Counted from the stretch's first letter, positions 34,830 to 46,310 are shown. The stretch: DNA of 64,000 nt from Liopterus haemorrhoidalis (GCA_963971575.1 OZ020616.1:33770306-33834305); one strand, 5' to 3'. Notes: a model not told the origin generated them from the letters alone. Program-made: numbers and translations.

Positions 34830-35460
34830 GCGAATAATGGAACTAGCATTCTTTACGCTTTAGATACGATATTGTTGATATGAGCTTCGAAAGATAATTT
34901 TGTGTCAATATACCCTAAGACTCTTCACAACTTGCGTCCTAATTAATACATTCCCATTTAAATTATAATGAAATATAAACTTATCTGTACTTCTACTAAA
35001 TGAAATATTTACCATAATTCAAGAAAAGTTTATTTTTATCGCAATATTTGTGGCAATTGTCAAGATCATTTCGGAGCTATATTGCACCAGAACTAAGTAT
35101 GAGGTGGATTTTATGAGGTCAGGGTTAAAAAATGGAAATCTTAAAAAGTAACGCATGGCCAAAAATAAAACGTATTGAAGAGGGCGAATTGAAAGTAATG
35201 GATAAAAAAATAGTAGGACGAATTGAAGTGATGACAAAATTATTATAGAGGGCGTACTGAAGGGGACAATTTGAAGTAATGACTAAAAAACAGTAGGATG
35301 AATTGAAACGAAGAAAAAAAGGCTACCATAGGGGGTTCTAACCCACTTACCCAAAAATAGTAATGGTCCCAAATTTTTGTCTTGAGGGACACCAGATGTA
35401 ATGTTCACAAATATTGAGGTCAAATTGATTGATTTTAAACGCTTGTAATAACTTGTTATA
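34830..35460 (-). pseudogene. Jockey-like LINE RT remnant
   Basis: On minus, SGVPQDKNLGPLLFLG at about 35345-35440 is the RT block normally SGVPQGSHLGP. Downstream at 34830-35040 comes VNISFSRSTDKFIFHYNLNG and KSLRVY, matching the later RT blocks. Between them (about 35105-35335) are two diverged copies of a 75-bp unit rich in GAATTGAARTAATG. The remnant is heavily decayed. Confidence 0.6.
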
Positions 35461-36884
35461 AATAAATAAAAAAAGGTTTTAATACTTGATTTTTAACATT
35501 TATTTCATCTTAGTAAAATAGGTGGATATGAAACATAGATATTATATTTGTTTTACTGGGGATATACTTGTTTAATCAAAAGTTTTTACTTGTCCGACCT
35601 TAATATATAACGAGCAAGTATTGTAATCGCGAAAATTTTCGATGTCACGATTTTGATTAATGACCACGTTTCATGGTCCACAGAATCTTATTTTCGAAGT
35701 GCCGCCCATATGTGTGTGTGTATATACACGATAACTCAAGAACGGTTTAACTTAGAGAGTTCGTTCTGGTTCTAAAAAAATCTCGTAATAATTGGGAAGA
35801 ACTCTATTGTTTTTTTATGAAGATACGAAATCGGAAACAGAAGTTATTAAACTTTAAAATAAAAAAATTAAAATTGTTACTAGTAAACCAAGCCTTGGAC
35901 AAAAATTTGTAGAGCATAATTTGATGCATTTTTGAAGATTTATCTAAATCTTTTTTTTTTATTGTAATTTTTTATTTATTTTTTTTTGTATTATTATTAT
36001 TTTATATGGGGGGGCAAGACTAGCGATGTCTCCCTTCGCCACTTGTTTAATATTGGGTTTAGACTCATAGCCTTTATGATTTATTAAAGAAAAATATTTT
36101 TCTATGCGATGGATTCAAAAAACATAGAGCATTGCTTTTAGAATAGTATATTCTGTAACAAAACAACGTCACACTGACCACGTGGCTTTCATATCTATGA
36201 CTGGCGGTCTAGAAACGGAGAACTTACCTTCTCTGCCCCTTACGTGCCTATCTAGGTGTTGGGAACCTATTATTATTATTATTTTTGTTATATTCTGTGA
36301 CAAGGTTGGACTGAGAAAATTCGATGTGACTGGAACACTCCGAGCGCGAGCTGCAGGTGAGTGTGAGGAACCGCGAGCATCGAATTTTCTCTTCGAACCG
36401 AGTCCTACTTTCTCTACGACAACCACAAAAAAAAAAAATAACAAATAATTATTTTAACAAAGATTTTATTTTAACAAATAATTTATATTACATAACAAAT
36501 TAATCGATTAATTAAACTTATTTTTTTATTTATTATTTGTTTAATTTTAGTTTAATTTTCCGTACATCAGTCACTATTTTAGTATCTTTTAGAAAATTAT
36601 GTTGCATTTATTTAATGTAAACATTGCATTTATTTTAATGTATCCCTACGCGTATAGATACCGTTTGGACTACTTTTCAGCGCGGAGTAATGCATAACTT
36701 ATAGTGAACAATAACAAATGAAATAAGCATGGAATAGTTATTCCATATCTTAGTGATACACGCAAAATGCATAAGAAAATAAGAGTTTTAGAATAACATT
36801 CCAACTATTGTATTAGAATATTAACTTTCTGTAATCAAAATTGGTTTTAGAATTGGTAAATTCTATAGCGGTCGTGGAGAATAG
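35461..36884. other. AT-rich region with one long imperfect hairpin
   Basis: GAGAAAATTCGATG near 36316 pairs with CATCGAATTTTCTC near 36378, with flanking GGTTGGACT and AGTCC also complementary, so 36297-36423 can fold back. It may be the end of an inverted-repeat element. No coding region is supported; the two overlapping frames there are palindromic shadows. Confidence 0.35.
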
Positions 36885-37866
36885 TATATTGTGCAACTAT
36901 CACGAAATGCCATATATTCCGCACGAGAATGAAGTTTACAAACGAGCCGCAGGCGAGTGAAGCAAATTAGTGCGGATTATGAATTCTGCGCTTGTTGTCA
37001 CTATGCTTTTCCTCCGATTACCATTTTTCAATAAATAAATAATCAAGAAAATAACATATATATATAGTTAACAGCCAATAATGCGCGCGCAGTCAGGGCC
37101 GGCGCTAGGATTTGCGAGGCCATGTGCCAGGGCAGGCGCGAGGCCATGTGCGAGATTGACAAGTAAAATTTATATTGACGCGGTGGCCAAAAAGAGCTGG
37201 TTCAGTAATGATGGACCACGCAAAATGACGGAATGAACGAGATACATCAGTCAAAATGTAATTTTCGTTACCTGGTGCTTGGTGGTACCACGCTATGTTT
37301 ACATATTAGATACTCCTATAATGTTTCAAATGTATGAATTTTAATGAGGGATACATTTAGTGAATGTTACACTATTTTTTTTTTCTGTGGCATCTATCAA
37401 TAACAACTTTCGGCTGTGTGATGTTCTCTTGTATTCGGGGAATCACAGCGCTTCACAGCTGATGCAAAGGACCCTACCCGTTTTCTTCTATCTAATTTCA
37501 CCGCGCTCGAAAACTACGTACTACATATACAGTTTAGATAGGATAGGTGTACGCGAATACGCGCGGTTCAGAAAGTTCACACCATGCGTGAGGCCTGTTG
37601 GACCGCGAGGCCATGTGCCATTGCACATGCCTAGCGCCGGTCCTGCGCGCTGCCAGAACGGGAATGAAAAATCTTGGAAACTGCACATGCGCATTCCTGC
37701 GAACTTATTCTTTCCCGCACAATGCACACGCGCATTGTAGCGCATTTATCATTCGCGCGTCGCCTGTGCTCGCATAAGGGTAACATGCGAAATTAAGGTA
37801 ATTTCCTGTCAATTAACAATATCGAAATGAGATAGTTCCGTAGTAGTCGTAGGAATAAGTTATTTA
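36885..37866. repeat. Dispersed repeat, copy B, split by a hAT MITE
   Basis: Matches copy A (17424-17800) on both sides of the hAT insertion at 37094-37645, from GTATATTGTGCAACTA to AGTAGTCGTAGGAA. Confidence 0.6.
37094..37645. mobile_element. hAT MITE (CAGGGCCGGCGC family)
   Basis: Ends CAGGGCCGGCGCTAGG and, reversed, CAGGACCGGCGCTAGG. Imperfect 8-bp duplications CGCGCAGT and CGCGCTGC flank it. Copy A of the surrounding repeat gives the empty site. The 126-codon frame across it has no known domain. Confidence 0.82.
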
Positions 37867-38105
37867 TGAAACAAGTGCACAAAGCTTTTTTTCGTGAATA
37901 GGAAGTTCGATCGCACGAACCGTAGACGAGTGCAGCAATAACACGAGTGAAAAAATACGCTTTATGCATGAGTTTAACACAATATTTTTTTCTACGACTA
38001 TCTGCAATTAGGAAAATAAAAATTGATACATCCATAAATATTTATGGTAGAATTAGGAAATAATTTCATTCAGCTTTTTGGACAAGAAGCATTTATTTTA
38101 AACAA

Positions 38106-38146
38106 CACAACGTTTCACCAACAACATTGTTGGCTTCTTTAGGTGC
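38106..38146 (-). ncRNA. Hammerhead-like motif, left arm
   Basis: Reverse complement of the motif at 39955-39995. Core order CTAAAGA, hairpin GCCAAC/GTTGGT, GAAAC, GTT; CAC and GTG can form a short stem I. CTAAAGA deviates from CUGANGA at one base, so activity is doubtful. Confidence 0.4.
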
Positions 38147-38737
38147 TATAACAATAACATACAATAAAGTAACAATATTATATAATTATAAATTAATTTA
38201 CCTATGTTAGTTAAACGTCACTTTAACAACATGTACATCAATCATCTCCAAGGATAGTGAAATTGCAGAATTAACATTGACAAAATATTTAGTACTTGAA
38301 AAATACAGAAAAATAATACAAATAACGAACATATTCCATCTAAATTGATAATCTAAATAATAAATGCAGAATAAGAAAACTTTATATTTGAAGCAAATAT
38401 TCTATAACGTCATGTTTTAGAACGAGTAATTGAATTGTACATATATTTTAAGTTTAGACTTAACAATACTATATTAAAATCATATAGGTATATATTTATT
38501 TTAGGACACAAAATGAGAAAGTACCTAATAGTAAAAATTATTTTGAAGCAGTAATACCAAGATTTAATTCTAATATATTTAAAAACCAAATGAAAACAAC
38601 TTCATTCAAATATTACTTTTCATCCCCACCACACTTGTTCATTCCAGTCGTTCGACCTCAAATCATCGAATGGGTAGAATGAATAGAATGAGAATACAGT
38701 CGCAACAAAACGCGTATTATGTTATACCAATGTTATA

Positions 38738-39654
38738 CAAGGTGTCTCAAAAGAAATTTTATATTTATTTAGCTTACTGCGTGAACGCAACGTATCCGAG
38801 GGGCGCGGAGGTTATGTCAATCGGTAGCCTGGCTCTTGGGAATTTAGTCGCTATGGAGCGTTTCCCGGGAGCAGACCGCGCGTTATGCGTGCGAGAGTTT
38901 TACAAAAACGGTGATTCGGCGACTGTAGCGCGTAGAATATTCTGCAGTATTCGAGGTTTTCGCCACTTAAATGATGCGCCAAGCATTCCTCTCATTCGAT
39001 ATTGGGTTAAAAAGTTTGAAGAGACTGGTACAACACTGGATAAATCAAACTCCGGGCGACCTAGGTCATCAAGAACGGTAGAAAACGAGGAGAATGTTAA
39101 TCAGTCTGTTCGTGACGACCCGAACCTTTCAATTCGGAAGCGCGCAAGTGCTTTAAATGTGCATAGATCATCATTACATCTCATTATGCACAAAGACCTA
39201 ACGCTGCACCCCCTACAAAATTCAATTGGTGCAAGAATTAAAGCCCCAAGATGCCAGTCAGAGGCTTAATTCTCAGGCAAATTGATCTCTCGGAGAGGTG
39301 ACATAAATTGGTTTCCACGCAGTCCAGATTTAACAGCTATGGACTTTTTCCTATGGAGTTATCTTAAATCTAAAGTTTACGCCAATAAACCGACTTCACT
39401 GGCGCATTTGAAAGAAAATATCCGTCACGAAATGGCAGCCATCCCTGAGTCCACCTGCCGAGACGTCAGAAGTAATTTTACTGTTCGATTAAATGAGTGC
39501 CGAGAACGCGAGGGTCTACATTTAGACGATATTATTTTTAAGAAATAAATCCCCAAAAAGTGTATTTTAATAATTAATAAACATTTTTTCTATATACGGC
39601 TTACTTTTTTTTGAATCGATCCACTAAATATAAAATTTCTTTTGAGACACCTTG
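38738..39654 (+). mobile_element. mariner-like element, internally deleted
   Basis: Inverted ends CAAGGTGTCTCAAAAGAAAT extend to about 30 bp, with TA on each side (38736-38737, 39655-39656). 917 bp; encodes a transposase lacking its centre. Confidence 0.88.
38853..39548 (+). pseudogene. mariner-like transposase lacking its catalytic centre
   Basis: The frame from ATG 38853 (MERFPGADRALCVREF) is the arthropod HTH domain fused to mariner-like transposases. It continues with IRYWVKKFEETGTTLD, SGRPRSSRTVENEENV and a second HTH to MHKDLTLHP. After a stop near 39269 the C-terminal block appears in another frame (39282-39548) with NWFPRSPDLTAMDFFLWSYL, carrying the final aspartate, then the tail LHLDDIIFKK. 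The stretch with the first two catalytic aspartates is missing. The longer frame that begins at 38670 lies partly outside the element, so the inner ATG is preferred. Confidence 0.85.
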
Positions 39655-39954
39655 TATTTGAATTTGGTTAATCTTTGATATTATTATATTTATCACTAGT
39701 CTCTTTGTTTAAAATTTAAAATTTAACTAAAAGTCACTATTTTTGGTTCTTATATAGTATAATATTTAATCTATTCCTGTTTTCCTATTTTTCTGTATTT
39801 TTCAAGTACTAAATATTTTGTCAATGTTAATTCTGCAATTTCACCATCCTTGGAGATGACTGATGTACATGTTGTTAAAGTGACGTTTAACTAACATAGG
39901 TAAATTAATTTATAATTACATAAGATTGTTACTTTATTGTATGTTATTGTTATA

Positions 39955-39995
39955 GCACCTAAAGAAGCCAACAATGTTGTTGGTGAAACGTTGTG
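39955..39995 (+). ncRNA. Hammerhead-like motif, right arm
   Basis: CAC, CTAAAGA, hairpin GCCAAC/GTTGGT, GAAAC, GTT, GTG in that order. The short ACGT stem III would need pairing between two copies, as known for minimal hammerheads in retroelements. Confidence 0.4.
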
Positions 39996-40391
39996 TTGTT
40001 TAAAATAAACGCTTCTTGTCCAAAAAGCTGAATGAAATTATTTCCTAATTCTACCATTATACAAATTGGACGTTAAATAACTATTCTACTATAAATATTT
40101 ACGACTGTTTCTAATTTAAAAAAAAAAAAAAAAAACGGGCAAAACTAAAATCTGAGATTTGAGTAAAGATCACGAATTGATTTAATGATTTTCAATGCAC
40201 TCTTTGATTATTCTTCGGACTACTGCACAAACACGCCTGCAGTCCTTTAAGATGGTCCTGTCATCCCCATCAGCTCATGTAATTCCGTGAAAAAAATGGT
40301 GTAATGTATTATGTTCAAAAAAAGTGTGAAATAATGAAACGTTTACGAAACTTTTTTTACAATTTTTGCATTACGTAATGTACAAACCAAT

Positions 40392-40583
40392 AACCAACTC
40401 GCTAAAGATCTGGGTGCAGTAAGTGATGAACATGGAAAAAGGTTCCATCAAGACATTTCCGCCATGGAAAAGCGATATCAGGGTAAATGGAATCCAAATT
40501 TGCTTGCTGATTACTGCTGGATATTAATAAGGTTTGCCTCAGAAACAAAGTATCGACGTAAAACATCAAAAACAACATTTTGA
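40392..40583 (+). pseudogene. Fragment of a conserved repeat-associated arthropod protein
   Basis: A 63-codon frame reads NQLAKDLGAVSDEHGKRFHQ, then DISAMEKRYQGKWNPNLLADYCW, ending before TGA at 40581. I recognise the pattern (RFHQD, MExRYQG, ADYCW, then basic RKxxKxxF) as the C-terminal end of an uncharacterised protein that recurs in arthropod genomes, probably carried by a mobile element. Its function is unknown to me. No upstream continuation is clear, and an A-run at 40118-40137 lies to the left. Confidence 0.45.
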
Positions 40584-42305
40584 GGTAAGTTAAAATTAAA
40601 AATAATACGTCTGTCGGTATATTTCGTTAGAAACCAACAATACCTCTTAGCAAAAAAATGGTGGGTGATAGAAAAAATCTGAGGTCATTTTCGACTTTTA
40701 TGTACAATTTTAAGTACACTATGTTTTGCCCATGTCACAAAAAATAATTTTTGTTTACTAGTGTAATTTGTGTTATATATATATATACATTAAGTACTTA
40801 TCACGGGTTCTTATCTACCTAAATATGGATACTTAAATTAAATGAAAGTGACTTACCATAATATCAGGTAGCAGGTTGTCTTGTAAATCGAATACATAAG
40901 ACTTGAGAAAACATACCTGTTTTCTCAAGTCTTTCGTTTTTCTACTATTGCCTTTCTATAGGCTGAGTTCAACTGGGTTAAAATATATGAATTGCCAAGC
41001 AAAGAAAAACTAAAAACATTGTTCACACGTACCTTCGGTTTCTCAGGCGTTTTAATTTTTTCCCAGATATGCACTATATCTGTAATACCGTTCTTCGTCC
41101 ATGTTTATTCTCCCTCGAATAAAATGCAAGGAAAACCAAAAACAGCTTGCTTTTCGTCGCATCCTCAAATCCAATTGTTCTTTAAGTAAATGTTTCTATT
41201 ACATTTTCTTGTCCGTGTTTTAGAAGCAGAGTCAGTAACGTTGGTTCATTTCGAGTTTTTCCTAGAAGGAATACGAAGAAAATGTTTTTTTTTTTCAAAA
41301 TGTTACTGATACTGTACATTTCTAATAGTAATACAAAACAACACACACATACACGGCACGACACAGTAAAAAACACACTATAATACGCGACGCTTTCTAT
41401 ATGCAACCGTAACTCGAACTAATGTGCCAATATCCAGTTGGCTCGTTGTAATGTAATTCTACCGCATGATCTGATCACTCGGTCTACCTGGCAGCTTTCC
41501 GCGGATGCCATAAAACCCTCTGAAAACGGAGCCAGTTTCGATTTGGCTCGTCTGCCTAAATAAATATAAGGCGTGCTTCGTCGCATCAAATACACGGCAA
41601 TAGCAACGTTCCATACTTAAATGCGTGTATGTTTATTTGTATTTATCGGTATTTTCAAAGAAAATAAAAGCTTTTCAATGATTAATTTGTGATGGAGTTG
41701 TCATAATTTATCAATGACAGGGCCGTGGCCCTCATTATGAGCCGTCACTGAGTAGAAAACTTGCTATTTCCTAATTTAAGCTCCTTCATATTTCTTATAA
41801 TAAGAAGTTAACAATGCTTAAACAGTTCCGAAAAACACCCTGTAAAGAATAAAAATATTTGCGACTGAAAATCACTCCAGACGGAACTTTAAACACTTTA
41901 AACAGTTTATTTAAAGAAATACAAGCATAGGATATTGACAGACGTAAACTTAATAGAGCAGTGAATATATCAAGGAGAGAAAAAGTGAGTAAGGAAAGAA
42001 TTCGGCAACTTTTGGTTGTTTATCATTCTATAGTGGAAAACATGAAAACAAATTGGCTTAAATTGTACGGTCGTATACAATGAGAGACGAAAAGCTACTG
42101 AAACGAGGTAGGAGGAAAAAGGAAGCACTATAAACATGAGCTAAGAGTAATATCAGGATAAACAACAGTGGAAACTGGATATTGTAGAGCGTATTAAACT
42201 TTTAAAAATAATAGTAAATAGTTAATTTTTGGCGCACAGCAACGATGTCTATTTGCGCCTAACACTGCCCATATAAATGACTAGTAATAAATAGTTAATA
42301 TGTTC
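40584..42305. other. Long AT-rich region, no gene
   Basis: Contains a perfect short hairpin at 40898-40933 and, near 41752 on minus, a hAT-like end CAGTGACGGCTCATAATG with a neighbouring AGGGCCGTGGCCCT palindrome. Frames at 40992-41189 and 41182-41406 have no recognisable domain. Confidence 0.4.
40898..40933. repeat. Perfect 16-bp inverted repeat, 4-nt loop
   Basis: AAGACTTGAGAAAACA, TACC, then its exact complement. No adjacent gene, so a terminator or stem function cannot be assigned. Confidence 0.7.
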
Positions 42306-42731
42306 CAGTAGCGCAACCAAGGGTGGGGGGGTGAGGGGTCTGGGCCCCTCCCAGGACCAGCAGATTACACGGCGCTGCTCGGGGAGTTGAAGATAAATTT
42401 GTTAACCACAACCAGTGGCGCAACAAAGGGGGGGGGGCGACGGGCCTGGGCCCCTCCCAGGACCTGCAGGTTACACGGCACTGCTCGGTGAGTTGAAGAT
42501 AAATTTGTCAACCGAAAGCAGTGGCGAAGCCAAGGGGGGGGGGAGACGGGCCTGGGCTCCTCCCAGGACCAACAGGTTACACGGCGCTGCTCGTTGAGTT
42601 GAAGATAAATTTGTTAACCGTAACCAGGGGCGCAGCCAAGGGTGGGGGGGCGACGGGCATGGGCCTCTCCTAGGACCAGCAGATTACACGCCGCTGCTCG
42701 GAGAGTTGAAGATAAAATTTGTTAACCACAA
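42306..42731 (+). repeat. Four tandem 106-107-bp units built from a hAT-like end
   Basis: Units start at 42306, 42413, 42519 and 42625. Each begins CAGTGGCGCA or a near variant, followed by a G-run, GGGCCTGGGCCCCTCCCAGG, then TTACACGGCGCTGCTCGG and AGATAAATTTGTTAACC. The first bases match the terminal repeat of hAT elements nearby. A 60-codon frame crosses the units but is not a gene. Confidence 0.85.
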
Positions 42732-43189
42732 TAGTAGTTAATTTTTAAATTACTTCATTGTAAACAACATTGGCACTTTTTATTTATTTGATTTTTTTCG
42801 TATAAATAAACATTTTTTTAAGATTGTCTACTCTTGATAAAATGACATAATTATTGTTCAAGTGAAAATACATCACTTTCCAAATATGCTCCAACGAATT
42901 ATATGAAGGAGAGCGTTGATCCTTTTTTCCCCGACACATCGACTAAAACATTCGCCCAGTCAAATGATAAAATTGTTTTAAACAACTAATTACTCGATTC
43001 AGATAAGATAAAGTCGAAATCTGACTTCGGTATAACCTTCACATGAGTCTGTTCGTTCGATACAAATTGTGGCCAAGCGTCTGATTTAGAGAACTGAACA
43101 TAAGTAAGAAAAATATTGAGACTTCAAAAATATACCCCGTTAAAAATATAAATAAATATGTATTTATCTAAGAAAAAATCAAGTGAAAG
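42732..43189. other. AT-rich spacer, nothing recognised
   Basis: No ORF, repeat end or motif that I can support. Confidence 0.4.
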
Positions 43190-43552
43190 TTTTTGATACA
43201 TGGATTAACAATTACATTTTTTTATTTACAAATAATGGAATTATTATTTGATATAAATATCAATATCCAACAGCAGGGGTGTCGAACTGATTTGGGTTGC
43301 AGTATTTTACATACAAAATGATAAACAGTGACGGAACTTTAAATATCCCGAAAGGTTTATTGACATTTTTTTATAAAAGGGGAAGAGAGTATATTTTACA
43401 TTTTTAAATATATTTTTCCCCTAATTAAGCTCAAGTTATTTTGATTACCGCTTCAGGGGCCTCAAAAAATAAGGTTGAGGGCCGTATGCGGCCCGCGTGC
43501 CCTCGAAATTTGATTCAGTCCACCCCAAGACAAAATCCTGGTTGCGCCACTG
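43190..43552 (-). mobile_element. hAT MITE fragment, same family as 4138-4856
   Basis: Read on minus it starts CAGTGGCGCAACCAGG, passes GGCCCCTGAAGCG and AAATATATTTAAAAATGTAA, and ends with TTAATCCATGTATCAAAAAC, in the same order as the interior of 4138-4856. The far end is lost. Confidence 0.6.
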
Positions 43553-43734
43553 ATATATTCACTATTGTTTTGTACGTGCGTTTAAAACGTAGCCAACGTA
43601 ATGTATCCAACTCAACCACTGAGTAGAGTTACTCAGTAGCTGGCCTGTATATTTGTAGATGTTTTTCATATAAATAGTTGTTTCATTGTGAGAAGGTAGA
43701 ATTCTTATAAATATTAAATAACATTTTCAAACAG

Positions 43735-45003
43735 CAGTGCCGCAACAACATAAATTGGCGCCTGGTGCGTAAAATTATTTGGCGCCCCCCCCCCCTCACT
43801 AATTACAAACGCAATTTTTATAATTTTATGGTAGGGTGATTGCATCAGTAAGGGAACGTTTAAAACATTTACTTACGTTGTTTTCTTCACCAAAATGTTA
43901 TTTAAGATATTTACTTACCATATTTTATAGAGAATCCTTAAAATCTTATTGTTTTATTTTGATGCAAGTGAAAATAAAAGAATAACTTAGATAAATAAAA
44001 AACAACTTTATTCATGAAAATCACAAAATCGCCAGAAAAGGAACACTTACTCCTAATAAAGGAACTATCATATTACCAGTAAAGGAACATACAAAAATAT
44101 ACATTATAAAGTCATTTTTTTAACAATAAATGTATAAAAAAAATTAAAAAAAAACATTCGTTGGTATTATTTTTTAGTTTAGTTTTAATCTTTTTCTTTG
44201 GTTTGGTTTAAATTGCAATATTAACGATTATATTAACAAATTATGTTACAAATCTTTTAATAAACTCAAAAATCATGATAATCAACTAATATAAAAATAG
44301 ACAAAATATAAACTCTAGGTCAATAAAACACAAAATGAAAAACACCTCAAATGAAATACAAAAGGTCTAAAGAAATATTATATTACATAATTGAATAACA
44401 AAACAAATAAAAAAATATATATTTAATGACAAAAAAAAGGGATATTTGAACAAAACATAATAAATATTTAGGTATTTTAATAATATATTATATAATCACT
44501 TTAACGGAATGGAAAATTAAATAAATTAAACTTTTCTGGCTTTTAACTGTGAAAATTCGTTAAATTAGTCTTCATAATTTAATGACTGCGCTGTAGTATT
44601 TTCTATTGATATTAAAGCTAAATTTTACAAGCTCTTGGCCAATTGTAGAACGCAAATAATTTTTTATTAACTTTAATTTACTAAAACTGCGTTAATTCGA
44701 AGTAACAGTTACAGTGAGCGATAAAAATATGCGCAGTGCAATGCCAATATTAGGGTACACATCTTTTAAATCGTAAGTGTGGATCACTTCTAATAATTGC
44801 ATTGCAGTGGCAGTTGTACAGTCATCAATTAATGATCTTGCCTGCCATTTGAAACTTTCGATTATGAAATCAAATTTGTGTTGATTATAGTTTACTAATA
44901 TAAAAGATAATAATAAAAAACAAAAATTTTGGCCATTTGGCGCCCCTATGAATCCGGCGCCTGGTGCGGCGGCACCTCTCGCACCACCCTTGTTGCGGCA
45001 CTG
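43735..45003 (-). mobile_element. hAT element with transposase remnant
   Basis: Ends CAGTGCCGCAACAA on both sides when read inward, with an exact 8-bp duplication TCAAACAG (43727-43734, 45004-45011). It contains a decayed hAT transposase C-terminus on minus, confirming the superfamily. Confidence 0.92.
44560..44880 (-). pseudogene. hAT transposase, dimerisation domain remnant
   Basis: The minus frame reads DVYPNIGIALRIFLSLTVTV, then TSN, a stop, then RSFSKLKLIKNYLRSTIGQE. This is the C-terminal dimerisation domain of hAT transposases, where SAERSFSKLKLIK is usual. A stop replaces the expected Ala-Glu region. Only about 80-100 residues remain of over 500. The rest of the 1.27-kb element is AT-rich, without the catalytic region. 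Confidence 0.8.
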
Positions 45004-45011
45004 TCAAACAG

Positions 45012-45300
45012 GGCTTATTTTTAAGATAAAAGGACAGTCTAGCCCAGCGATAGCCAACTCTTTCCCCAAGACGGGTCAAAATTGAATTTGTAATTTTGTA
45101 AATTCAAATCGCGGGTCAATTATATTTATTTATTTATTTTTATTTATATTTATTTGGCCACACCAACAGAACACGAGATCCTAATAATACGGTGGCACTA
45201 TTAGAAAAATCTTAACAATAAAACATTATTTTGAACTAACACAAGGTGATACAATTATATACATAATTCATTTATTCATTCGAGCTATCGCACCAAAAGT
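45012..45300 (-). repeat. LINE 3' tail on the minus strand
   Basis: TTTATTTA repeats at 45123-45160 followed by GGCCACACCAACAG look like the A-rich tail and end of a LINE 3' UTR read on minus. Near 45052 a hAT-like CAGCGATAGCCAACTC end also occurs. Confidence 0.4.
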
Positions 45301-45523
45301 ACATACATAACTATAGGAAATTTGTAGACGCCTTGTACTTTGCGGCTAAGAAAACTATCCCACGCGGTTTTAGAAAAGAATTTATACCTTGTTGGACATC
45401 AGATACAGAAACTCTCTTTCAAGAGCTTAAAAATACAAATAACCAGGAACTAGCTTTTAATATACTCCGGAACTTGGATGCAGGGGGTATGAAACTCATA
45501 TACACGGCCTTGAAACGGTTTTA
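45300..45523 (+). pseudogene. LINE ORF2 fragment between endonuclease and RT
   Basis: The frame reads FAAKKTIPRGFRKEFIPCW, then TLFQELKNTNNQELAFNIL. AAKKTIPRGxRxxxIPCW is a familiar linker block just before the RT of some LINEs. Both sides are truncated. Confidence 0.6.
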
Positions 45524-45524
45524 A

Positions 45525-45828
45525 GTTATATTCCATCCACCGACAGCGCTAAAAGCGTTTTTTTTTTAACCAACATTTTGAGAACACTTCATTATCGGTA
45601 ATTTGCGGCAATTGTTTTTGACGTTGTAACGATAGGTGACAGTAAATTGTAATTGTGACAGTGATGAATTTTATAAGAAATTTTAAATATTAGCACCACA
45701 TTTTTTATTTTCAAATGGTGTAGTGTAATTAATAATATTTTAAATGGTAAATGCAAAAGAAATATAAATAGTGTCATAAAAAAAAAAATAGCGCAGACTA
45801 AATTGTATGTACAATAAAAGTAAATATT
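45525..45828. other. AT-rich spacer, nothing recognised
   Basis: No supported feature; an A-run lies near 45778. Confidence 0.4.
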
Positions 45829-46310
45829 ATCTGTCTCATTTTGTAATACGAAACTAACAGGGAAACTTCATTTTTTATGTTGTATATTTAAAATATCATC
45901 TTAGGGTGGTAATTCTGAAGTTACACCTTTCAAAATATTTGACAATGTCAATTGTGACATTAAATTACGTATATGTCAACTTACTAACACAAATTGTATA
46001 AAACACAAATTGACAAGTATTTGAAATATATTTTATACAACCAGAACAGAAATTATGAATAAGCGAAATAAGATGAAATAAATATTTGTATATAATTCAA
46101 AATATTAGACATGTCAATCACAAATTTGACATGTCAATTTGGTATCTGACATGTAGTTTTTGAGTGAATATAACCTCAGTATAATGAAACTTCACCAAAA
46201 ATGTGAAAGCCAGATTTACAAGTTTACATGGTTTCAAAAAAGTCTATTTACACCACAACAGTCACCAAAGTAACCAGATTTAGTTTCGTATTACAAATTG
46301 AGACAGATTA
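45829..46310. mobile_element. MITE with about 30-bp inverted repeats
   Basis: Left end ATCTGTCTCATTTTGTAATA and right end, reversed, AATCTGTCTCAATTTGTAAT, both followed by CGAAACTAA. The interior is rich in TGACA/TGTCA. The BEL element inserted exactly at its right boundary. A partial copy of the end lies at 17424. Confidence 0.65.

Larger units (their letters stand above)
38044..40059. mobile_element. Inverted-repeat element with hammerhead-like motifs (Penelope-like terminal repeats)
   Basis: About 285-bp arms (38044-38330 and 39780-40059) are near-identical inverted copies starting ATGGTAGAATTAGGAAATAA. Each arm carries the sequence CTAAAGAAGCCAAC followed by GTTGGTGAAACGTTGTG, which resembles the hammerhead motif in pseudo-LTRs of Penelope-like elements. 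The space between holds a mariner-like element (38738-39654) and unassigned AT-rich DNA, but no Penelope RT. I infer a decayed Penelope-like structure with inverted terminal repeats. Confidence 0.55.

Noticed and set aside
36169..36448. Two overlapping frames on opposite strands
   Set aside because: Both cross an imperfect palindrome and end in simple A/T runs; no domain.
37360..37740. 126-codon plus-strand frame
   Set aside because: It runs across the hAT MITE end and flanking repeat, with no domain.
42415..42597. 60-codon Gly/Pro-rich frame
   Set aside because: It is a translation of the 107-bp tandem units.
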